From assembly GCA_030642635.1 (NCBI GenBank), contig DAOWNK010000027.1, positions 1 through 18,067 of the forward strand: a stretch of 18,067 bases of DNA. The letters run 5' to 3'. This document shows, one piece after another, positions 12,491-18,067 of the stretch. The position numbers were made by a program, and so were the translations under genes. Origin of the DNA: Pirellulales bacterium (GTDB lineage: Bacteria; Planctomycetota; Planctomycetia; Pirellulales; Thermoguttaceae). The notes beneath the pieces were generated by a model that was not told the DNA's origin, made no database searches, and was given only the letters and a program-made list of their open reading frames with translations. Each line of letters starts with the position of its first letter. The first letter of the stretch is position 1.

Positions 12491-14059
12491 TTAGCGAGCC
12501 GCGGGGCTTGTCCCCGCGCTTGGTTCGCGCCGGGATAAACCCGACGGCTCGCTGAACAGACGATAAATAATATATGTACGATTCTCGTAAACCACCTCTA
12601 GCGGCAACCGTGGTCGGGCAAATGTAATTACATAATCGGCGTCGTAATCAGTGCCGAGTTGCCTGAGCCGCATGGCGCCAAGCTCGGCCAGCGACCATCG
12701 CCACCGGCGCCAAGATACTTTGCTGTCGGTGGAGTGCATATCACACATCCGACGCCACCACTGGACCATCGTTCGTGCGTCTTGCGGAATCTCCTTCCAG
12801 TTGCCCACCTCCGGCCGACCGGCGTACCATTTGAACGTCTGCGCCATGCGCGGCGTGATGAACCGTGCGCCGGGCGGAATCTCTCCCGAGCTTGCCACCC
12901 AATCGCACGCCTGCCGCCAGGCGATGTAATTGGGCAAACGATCGGCTCGCGGCGGGGTAGGGATTGCACGCTCGACGGCATGGACGCCGACGTGCACACT
13001 GGCGACGACGATCACCACGGCCGACCAAAAAACACGTCGCTTCCCGGCAATATGACTAATAAACGACGCCGCGCCAATGGCGACACCCAACGGCACGGCG
13101 ACGTCGGACAGCCGGAACCAATAGAACCTAAGCATCGCGGCACACAGCGAACTATCGAAACTCGCCAACGGTGTGATTGCAATTCCCAGCAGCATTATGG
13201 CAAGCGATCCGGTTACAAATGCCTGCAACCGGCGCAAGGTCTTGTCTTCAGAAGTTTGCAGGCGCAGTACGATCCAAATGGCTAAAAGCAGCACAAAGCG
13301 AAAGATGTAGCGGCCGGGTATCTGTGTGATCGACAGGTGATGGGCCAGTCGCTCGTAAACGTAAATCTGGTTGGCCGCTCGGATCGTTTCGGCGTCTGTT
13401 CCCGAGTTAAGCAGCAACGACGGGATGAGTCCCGGCAGCGCGAGCACCAGCCCGCCGAGCAACGCAGGGACCATCGACCGCAGTGCGGGCCGGTCCTTGC
13501 CCAGAACGAGCCATGCTACCGCCGCGGCCACGACCGACCATCCACCGACTATCGCATGAAAGGCCGCCGCCGCACCCAGGAACAGCCACACATGGTTCCA
13601 TCGGTTGCGAACAATCGCCTCGATGCCTAACAAGACAAGCACGTACGAAAAACCCTTCGCCTCCACACCGCCGACGATCCACTCGCCGGCCATGTTGAAC
13701 TGTTCGACCAGGCAGACCATCAGTGCGGCGGTTAGAACCGAACACCACGGCCGCGGCACGACCGCCGCGCTCAGCCGACGCCATGCCCAAGCCAGTAGTC
13801 CCCAGGTCAACAGCCGGCCGGTCCAGGCCAACACAGCAGGCGGCAGCAAAAGCGAAAGCCAGCCGAAAGTGAAGTAAAACACCGAGTGCGTGTCGGCCGA
13901 GTCGAGAAAGAAATCGCCCGGCGCCCAATCGGGGTTCCAGCAGGGTATCGCCTTGCCCAGGTAGTACGGCTCGTTTACGTCCGGCGCCGGCACGGCGCCA
14001 TGGACGAAGAAGACGGCGAAAATCAGCACGATCTCTGTGAACACCTGTCGTCGTGTCAT
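12491..14059 (-). CDS. Polytopic membrane protein with C-terminal soluble domain (possibly DUF6798)
   Basis: A 522-aa protein with an N-terminal membrane segment (8-22), several more up to about residue 362, and a soluble region at about 371-502. The loop PDVNEPYYLGKAIPCWNPDW (27-46) and the conserved-looking WYAGRPEVGNWKEIPQDA (411-428) resemble a family of planctomycete membrane proteins that I believe is DUF6798; this is memory, not a search. GT-C-like topology suggests a transport or glycosyl-transfer role in the membrane (inference). No Shine-Dalgarno is evident at ATG 14059. The last 20 residues, beginning SEPSGLSRREP, and the stop TAA are encoded by a dispersed repeat element (12494-12552), so the native C-terminus has been replaced or extended. 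Confidence 0.75.
   Translation of the reverse strand: MTRRQVFTEIVLIFAVFFVHGAVPAPDVNEPYYLGKAIPCWNPDWAPGDFFLDSADTHSVFYFTFGWLSLLLPPAVLAWTGRLLTWGLLAWAWRRLSAAVVPRPWCSVLTAALMVCLVEQFNMAGEWIVGGVEAKGFSYVLVLLGIEAIVRNRWNHVWLFLGAAAAFHAIVGGWSVVAAAVAWLVLGKDRPALRSMVPALLGGLVLALPGLIPSLLLNSGTDAETIRAANQIYVYERLAHHLSITQIPGRYIFRFVLLLAIWIVLRLQTSEDKTLRRLQAFVTGSLAIMLLGIAITPLASFDSSLCAAMLRFYWFRLSDVAVPLGVAIGAASFISHIAGKRRVFWSAVVIVVASVHVGVHAVERAIPTPPRADRLPNYIAWRQACDWVASSGEIPPGARFITPRMAQTFKWYAGRPEVGNWKEIPQDARTMVQWWRRMCDMHSTDSKVSWRRWRWSLAELGAMRLRQLGTDYDADYVITFARPRLPLEVVYENRTYIIYRLFSEPSGLSRREPSAGTSPAAR
12494..12552. repeat. Second copy of the GAGCCGC nested-hairpin element
   Basis: Near-identical to the core of the element at 1234-1292: same GCGAGCCGCGGGGCTTG start, same CGCCGGGATAAACCC segment, same GGCTCGC end, with a few differences in the middle. 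It lacks the outer 26-bp arms of that copy but has the TTTAGC foot (12490-12495). It lies inside the 3' end of the 522-aa membrane gene; the complement of its foot, GCTAAA, gives the stop codon. Confidence 0.92.
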
Positions 14060-14093
14060 AGGATATTCGGCCGATTGATGGTCGTGTTTTGCT

Positions 14094-14109
14094 AAGCCGC
14101 AAGCGGCTT
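14094..14109. repeat. Short palindrome after xylB
   Basis: AAGCCG-CAAG-CGGCTT, a 6-7 bp stem, immediately after the xylB stop (TAA 14113-14111 on the minus strand) and before the next minus-strand gene. On the plus strand it is followed by TTTT, but no plus-strand gene ends here. In the transcribed direction it has no T-run, so it is more likely a REP-like hairpin than a terminator. Confidence 0.55.
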
Positions 14110-14110
14110 T

Positions 14111-15637
14111 TTACAATGCGGCGATGCTCTTGAAATCGTCCTTCAGCGAACGGTAAAGTTGCCGGTAGATCGGGAACGCGCGATCGTGGTATCGTTTGGC
14201 TGCCCGATTGACGGACGTCTCCTGTACGACTTTGATAGTCGCCTTACATGCCTCGCGGACGTTTTTGAACGCCCCGGCGCCAACGGCGGCCAGCAGCGCC
14301 GCGCCGTAGGCCGGTCCCTCCTCGGTGTTGATCGTAACCACCTTGCGGCCGAACACGTCGGCCTGTATCTGCCGCCACAAGGCGCTCCGCGACCCGCCGC
14401 CGGAGGAGCGAATCTGACGCACCGGCACGCCGAGTGAGTCGAAAATCGCCAGGCTGTCGCGCATCGAATACGTCACGCCTTCCATAATCGCGCGGATCAT
14501 GTGTCCGCGTGTATGTGCGAGCGTCAGACCGACGAAGCAACCCCGGGCGTCCGGATCGGCGTGTGGCGTGCGCTCGCCGGACAAGTACGGCAGGAAGAAC
14601 AGACCTTCGCTGCCGGTGGGCGCCTTTTCGGCCTCGGCGGTCAGTATGTCATAGATTTCTTTTTTCGTCCGTTTGGCTTTGGCCGCATCGGCCTTGCACA
14701 ATTCGTTTTTGAACCATTGCAGCGAGCCGCCGGCCGAGAGGTTTACACCCATCATGTGCCACTTGCCTCGCACCGCGTGGCAGAAGGTGTGTACGCGGCC
14801 TTCCGGGTCGATCTTAACATCGTCGCAGTGTACGAACATCACGCCGGAGGTGCCGATGGAGGTGGAAAGTATCCCGCCGGAGACGATTCCGTTTCCGACC
14901 GCCCCGGCCGCGCAGTCGCCGGCCCCGCCGACCACGACGCACCCGGCCGAAAGCCCCAACAGTCTGGCCGACGCCGGCGTGAGCGTGCCGGTGATGTCTT
15001 CCGACTCGTAACATTCCGCGAACATATCGATATCCAACTCCAAGGCCGACAGCAGTTTTTTCGACCATTTACGCTTCTTAACGTCCAGCAGCAACGTGCC
15101 GCTTGCGTCGCTTACGTCGGTGGCGTATTGGCCGGTCAGTCGGCGTCGGATTTCGTCCTTCGGCAGCAGTACCTTGCGGGTCCTCTCGAAGTTACGCGGT
15201 TCGTTGTTTCTAAGCCAGAGGATTTTCGGTGCGGTAAAGCCCGTAAGCGCCGGGTTGGCAACCCGACGGATCAGCTTCTTGCGTCCACCGGCGAGCCGTT
15301 CGATCTCGTCGCATTCGGCTGCGGTCCGTTGGTCGTTCCAGAGGATTGCCCGGCGGACGACCTTGTCGTTCTTATCGAGGAATACGGCGCCGTGCATCTG
15401 GCCGGAAAGCCCGATCGACTTGACCTCCGCCGGTTTGATCCTGGCGTCGGCCATCACCTTTCGGACCGAGCGAACAGTTGCTTGCCACCAATCGTCAGGG
15501 TCTTGTTCGCTCCAGAGCGGTTTTGGCACGTAGCAGGGGTAGGTTTCCATGGCGTCGGCAAGGATTTTACCGCGTTGGTCGATCGCCAGTGTCTTCGTGC
15601 CGGAAGTGCCGATGTCAATTCCGAGGAAAATGCTCAT
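14111..15637 (-). CDS. xylB: Xylulokinase (FGGY family)
   Basis: Phosphorylates D-xylulose with ATP to xylulose 5-phosphate, feeding the pentose phosphate pathway. The 508-aa length is standard for the FGGY family. Visible motifs: FLGIDIGTSGTK with D8, the sugar-binding SGQMHG (78-83) typical of xylulokinases, WNDQRT (100-105), GGAGDCAAGAVG with the catalytic base D241, and the C-terminal SSGGGSRSALWRQIQADVFG ATP-domain signature. No isomerase or xylose transporter is in the window, so the substrate call rests on the motifs. It heads the eight-gene minus-strand block and has a good promoter candidate 54 nt upstream (TTGAAC-N18-TATAAT). The ribosome site is weak. Confidence 0.93.
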   Translation of the reverse strand: MSIFLGIDIGTSGTKTLAIDQRGKILADAMETYPCYVPKPLWSEQDPDDWWQATVRSVRKVMADARIKPAEVKSIGLSGQMHGAVFLDKNDKVVRRAILWNDQRTAAECDEIERLAGGRKKLIRRVANPALTGFTAPKILWLRNNEPRNFERTRKVLLPKDEIRRRLTGQYATDVSDASGTLLLDVKKRKWSKKLLSALELDIDMFAECYESEDITGTLTPASARLLGLSAGCVVVGGAGDCAAGAVGNGIVSGGILSTSIGTSGVMFVHCDDVKIDPEGRVHTFCHAVRGKWHMMGVNLSAGGSLQWFKNELCKADAAKAKRTKKEIYDILTAEAEKAPTGSEGLFFLPYLSGERTPHADPDARGCFVGLTLAHTRGHMIRAIMEGVTYSMRDSLAIFDSLGVPVRQIRSSGGGSRSALWRQIQADVFGRKVVTINTEEGPAYGAALLAAVGAGAFKNVREACKATIKVVQETSVNRAAKRYHDRAFPIYRQLYRSLKDDFKSIAAL

Positions 15638-15698
15638 AGTGTGTGTTTCTCACATTCAAAACGAAAATGGTAGTAACACCTCAGCCATTTGAAATGGT

Positions 15699-15728
15699 AT
15701 TATACCGGCGAAGACAGTCGTTGTTCAA
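15699..15728 (-). promoter_or_regulatory. Promoter candidate for the xylB block
   Basis: On the minus strand TTGAAC (complement of 15723-15728), an 18-nt spacer and a perfect TATAAT (complement of 15699-15704). The -10 lies inside the palindrome GGTATTATACC (15696-15706). Expected transcription start is about 54 nt before the xylB ATG. Confidence 0.6.
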
Positions 15729-15748
15729 TGGAGGGTGTCTGCTATACT
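15721..15748 (+). promoter_or_regulatory. Promoter candidate for the Ser/Thr kinase, probably leaderless
   Basis: TTGTTC (15721-15726), 16-nt spacer and TATACT (15743-15748). The -10 ends 6 nt before ATG 15755, so transcription would begin at about the start codon. The -35 overlaps the -35 of the divergent xylB promoter in the shared box TTGTTCAA (15721-15728), so the two promoters should compete. Confidence 0.45.
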
Positions 15749-15754
15749 GGCGCC

Positions 15755-17875
15755 ATGAACACCGATCCTACCGAACCGCAGAACGGCCCGGAACGACATC
15801 GGTCGCGAGAGATGAGCCTTCAGCGCGGCCACCCGCCGACCGACGTGCCGGGCTACGAACCGGAGAGATTCCTCGGGGCGGGGGCGTACGGCGAGGTTTG
15901 GGTCGCTCGTCAGAAGAACACAGGCCGCCGGGTCGCTATCAAGTTCTACGCACATCGCGGCGGGCTGGACTGGTCGCTGCTGAGCCGCGAGGTCGAAAAA
16001 CTCGCGTTCCTGTTCGCCGACCGATACGTCGTACAACTGCTCGGGGTTGGCTGGGATGCCGAGCCGCCGTACTACATAATGGAATACATCGAGCGCGGCT
16101 CGCTGGCCGAACGGCTCCAGCAAGGTTCAATGCCGGCGGACGAGGCGGTCGATATGTTCCGCGACATTGCCACCGGGCTGCTGCACGCACACGGCAAGGG
16201 CGTGTTGCACTGCGACCTGAAGCCGGGCAATATTCTGCTGGACGAGGACAACAAGCCCCGGCTTGCCGATTTCGGTCAATCGCGGCTCTCAAGCGAACAG
16301 ACCCCTGCGCTGGGAACGCTGTTCTACATGGCCCCGGAACAGGCCGACCTGGAGGCGATGCCCGACGCCCAGTGGGACGTCTACGCGCTGGGTGCGATCC
16401 TGTATTGCATGTTGACCGGCAACCCGCCGCACCGCGACGAATCGTCAGTCGATCAGCTCGATAAAACGCCGAACCTGGTGCGACGCCTTGCCCGATATCG
16501 GCGTACAATCGAGCAGTCGCCGCCGCCGTCCGGTCATCGTCAGGTGCGATGGGTTGACCGCGACTTGGCCGAGATCGTTGATCGCTGCCTTGCGGCGGAC
16601 CCGGCCGAACGATTCCCAAACGTCCAAGCGGTGTTGGAGGCGTTGGAGTTGCGTGCGGCCCGGCGTGCACGGCGTCCGATGATGATCCTTGGAGCAGTCG
16701 GGCCGGCGTTGTTGCTTATGGTCGTTTCCGTGTTCGCATGGCAGGGGTTTCGCACGGCGATCGAGCAATCGGACACTGCGCTGACCGCACAGGCGTTGGA
16801 CAGTAACGCCTTTGCCGCCCGTTACGTCGCCCGAATTATCGCCAACGAGCTTGAAAATCGCTACGAGGCGGTCGAACAGTTGGCCACGTCCGACCGGTTT
16901 CGCCGTGCGATTGCCGACTTTCGGAAGGGGACAGTCCCATTTTCGCTGCGCGAAAATCGGGACAGTCCCCAGGTAATTTCTGAATTGCTTGAGAAGCTAA
17001 GCGATCCGAACGCCGATCCGGCGGCATTGGAGCCGTTGCGTCGCCGGTTCCGCGAGCACCCGGACCGCCGGAGATTGCAAGAAGAGTTTGCCGAGTTGAT
17101 CTCCCCGGAGATGAACCCGCCGGAAGGGGCGGCCAGTTGGTTTTTCTGCGATCCGCTGGGAATCTCGACGGTCCGCGTGCCAGAGTCGCAAACTATCGGT
17201 AAGAACTTCGCATGGCGAAGCTTCTTCCACGGCGGGTCTGTGGACCACGCGGAATCGTGGCGGCCGACCACCGGTGAACACGTCAAAGGAACGCAACTGT
17301 CGGCCGTGTTTCGCTCGCAGGCGACATACCGCTGGATCGTGGCAGTTGCCACACCGGTGTTCGACAATTCAGAGCAGCGGAGATTCCTGGGCGTGGTGGC
17401 CATGACAATAGAAGTGGGGAAGTTCGTCGAGTTGGAAGGTCGGCGCGGTCAGTTCGCCGTACTGGTCGATCGTCGCGACGGCGATAACAAGGGCGTGATA
17501 CTGCAACACCCGCTGTTCGACAAGCTGCTGGCCGAACAGGGCAAGCTGCCCGACCGGTTCAAAAATTACCGCGTTGGTAGCGACGACCTACCCGATGCAC
17601 CAAAACGCCAAGAACATTACGCCGACCCGATGGCAGCCGATCCGGCCGGGAGCCAGTACCGACGGCACTGGTTGGCGCGGATGGAACCGGTACGAGTTCG
17701 CGGCAGGCCGACCGGTTGGGTCGTGATCGTCCAGGAAGCGTACGAGATGGCCATCGGTTCCACACTGCGAGTGCTTAGCACCGGGTTGGTTCGCTACGGG
17801 CTGGTTGCGATTGCAGCGGTCGCGTTGGTCACAGCCTGCCTGTGGGGGCTGGTGGCGAGGAGTGGTAGGCGGTAG
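15755..17875 (+). CDS. Membrane Ser/Thr protein kinase with extracytoplasmic Cache-like sensor
   Basis: A 706-aa PknB-type kinase. The cytoplasmic kinase domain (about 34-300) has the glycine loop LGAGAYGEV (G41, G43, G46), VAIK with K63, alpha-C Glu near E79, the catalytic loop LHCDLKPGN (D154, K156, N159; C in place of the usual R), ADFG (D172) and MAPE (193-195). A membrane helix follows at about 309-330. Then comes an extracytoplasmic Cache/PDC-like domain (about 331-670; WFFCDPLG, FAWRSFFHGG, RSQATYRWIVAVATPVF) and a second membrane helix (about 679-700) close to the C-terminus. It should sense a periplasmic ligand and phosphorylate cytoplasmic targets. ATG 15755 is chosen because the product then starts MNTDPTEPQN and the -10 box is just upstream; in-frame ATGs at 15689 and 15728 lack ribosome sites too. 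Residues 391-405 come from a palindromic repeat, and the terminal GRR from a heptad repeat. Confidence 0.92.
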   Translation: MNTDPTEPQNGPERHRSREMSLQRGHPPTDVPGYEPERFLGAGAYGEVWVARQKNTGRRVAIKFYAHRGGLDWSLLSREVEKLAFLFADRYVVQLLGVGWDAEPPYYIMEYIERGSLAERLQQGSMPADEAVDMFRDIATGLLHAHGKGVLHCDLKPGNILLDEDNKPRLADFGQSRLSSEQTPALGTLFYMAPEQADLEAMPDAQWDVYALGAILYCMLTGNPPHRDESSVDQLDKTPNLVRRLARYRRTIEQSPPPSGHRQVRWVDRDLAEIVDRCLAADPAERFPNVQAVLEALELRAARRARRPMMILGAVGPALLLMVVSVFAWQGFRTAIEQSDTALTAQALDSNAFAARYVARIIANELENRYEAVEQLATSDRFRRAIADFRKGTVPFSLRENRDSPQVISELLEKLSDPNADPAALEPLRRRFREHPDRRRLQEEFAELISPEMNPPEGAASWFFCDPLGISTVRVPESQTIGKNFAWRSFFHGGSVDHAESWRPTTGEHVKGTQLSAVFRSQATYRWIVAVATPVFDNSEQRRFLGVVAMTIEVGKFVELEGRRGQFAVLVDRRDGDNKGVILQHPLFDKLLAEQGKLPDRFKNYRVGSDDLPDAPKRQEHYADPMAADPAGSQYRRHWLARMEPVRVRGRPTGWVVIVQEAYEMAIGSTLRVLSTGLVRYGLVAIAAVALVTACLWGLVARSGRR
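16927..16970. repeat. Palindromic repeat read in frame within the kinase gene
   Basis: A 44-nt palindrome. Outer arms are GGGGACAGTCCC (16927-16938) and GGGACAGTCCCC (16959-16970), each itself a GGGAC-A-GTCCC palindrome. The inner stem is ATTTTCGC-TGC-GCGAAAAT (8 bp, 3-nt loop; 16939-16957 with one unpaired base at 16958). It has the same two-hairpin design as the intergenic elements. The reading frame passes through it as KGTVPFSLRENRDSP (residues 391-405). Confidence 0.88.
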
Positions 17876-17885
17876 GCGGTGAGGG
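17865..17885. repeat. Heptad tandem repeat at the kinase stop codon
   Basis: GTAGGCG, GTAGGCG, GTGAGGG. The kinase stop TAG (17873-17875) is in the second unit, and the terminal GRR is encoded by it. Same unit and same placement as at the end of pyrG. Confidence 0.85.
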
Positions 17886-17905
17886 GGTGGCAATTCATTG
17901 CCACC
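17886..17905. repeat. REP-like hairpin downstream of the kinase gene
   Basis: GGTGGCAA-TTCA-TTGCCACC, a perfect 8-bp stem with a 4-nt loop, 11 nt past the kinase stop. No T-run follows (TTAAAAAG), so it is not a classical terminator. Confidence 0.7.
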
Positions 17906-17910
17906 TTAAA

Positions 17911-17929
17911 AAGCCCCCGCATTGCATGC
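17911..17929. repeat. Truncated copy of the GCCCCCGCA hairpin
   Basis: AAGCCCCCGCATTGCATGC matches the left arm, loop and start of the right arm of the hairpin at 4673-4692 (two substitutions that preserve pairing). The expected right arm GGGGGC is missing; at 17930 the sequence changes to ATTAGTATC, next to the stop of the partial gene from the right edge. This looks like a breakpoint. Confidence 0.55.
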
Positions 17930-17937
17930 ATTAGTAT

Positions 17938-18067
17938 CTACACAAGTTTGCTAGCACAAGCGGGGCCGGCACGGACGTCGGCTAGCATGTGCTGAGCGAG
18001 ATAGCGAATATGTTCAACGTCGTAGTTTTCCAACACTCGAAGCATGCTCAAAAGCATCCAGAGGCCA
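17938..18067 (-). CDS. Unrecognised protein, C-terminal fragment (5' end outside window)
   Basis: A minus-strand frame open from the window edge to TAG (complement of 17938-17940), 42 codons. It includes WMLLSMLRVLENYDVEHI and RYLAQHMLADVRAG and ends CASKLV. No family is recognised. Codon use is less GC-rich than the neighbouring kinase, and the stop lies 8 nt from a broken repeat copy, so this could be the end of a mobile or transferred gene. The short length means the frame could also be open by chance. Confidence 0.4.
   Translation of the reverse strand, partial: GLWMLLSMLRVLENYDVEHIRYLAQHMLADVRAGPACASKLV

Noticed and set aside
14094..14113. Rho-independent terminator of xylB
   Set aside because: The T-run is on the wrong side for the minus-strand transcript, so it is called a REP-like hairpin.
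15689..15754. Earlier kinase starts at ATG 15689 or 15728
   Set aside because: No ribosome site at either, the added residues look non-coding, and both lie within the divergent promoter region.
15643..16464. Overlapping 273-codon plus-strand frame across the kinase start
   Set aside because: It lies in another frame of the kinase gene and its Arg/Gly-rich product shows no domain; the kinase frame has all catalytic motifs.

Overview
The window looks like chromosomal DNA of a Gram-negative-type bacterium, most likely a member of the Planctomycetota. The reasons are the gene content (a UvrC without its C-terminal HhH tail, KdsB, DUF1844, a membrane Ser/Thr kinase with an HCD catalytic loop and a periplasmic Cache-like sensor, and large GT-C-type membrane proteins) and the very high density of palindromic intergenic elements. 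This is inferred from protein character; no database search was possible. Base composition is fairly GC-rich, with an AT-richer island at about 4000-4640.

Left part (1-7014): the 3' end of uvrC; kdsB (CMP-Kdo synthetase); a minus-strand five-repeat TM-helix membrane protein of the mechanosensitive-channel-related type; an orphan YefM/Phd-type antitoxin whose RelE-family toxin has been deleted down to its last codons; two back-to-back palindromic repeat elements; pyrG (CTP synthase); and a DUF1844 protein. PyrG makes the CTP that KdsB consumes. The minus-strand gene and the toxin-antitoxin relic lie between them.

Right part (7351-15637): eight collinear minus-strand genes, read from right to left. 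They are xylB, a polytopic membrane protein with a C-terminal soluble domain, an intact HAD phosphatase, an SpsF-like nucleotidyltransferase with a lost signature loop, a HAD-fold protein with lost catalytic residues, a small single-pass membrane protein, a GT-C-like glycosyltransferase, and greA. The sugar kinase, sugar-nucleotide-type and membrane-glycosyltransferase genes suggest cell-surface carbohydrate work, but no defined pathway can be read from them. The xylB block and a plus-strand Ser/Thr kinase (15755-17875) appear to be driven from overlapping divergent promoters at 15699-15748. A partial unrecognised minus-strand CDS enters from the right edge.

The most unusual signal is the repeat landscape. 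Short REP-like hairpins (often an 8-10 bp stem with a 3-nt loop), several in inverted pairs (BIME-like), plus 7-bp tandem repeats, lie within about 20 nt of the stop codon of most genes. In several cases they supply the stop codon and the C-terminal residues (pyrG, DUF1844, the 522-aa membrane protein, the kinase). One 44-nt palindrome is read in frame inside the kinase sensor domain. No transposase that could move them is in the window.
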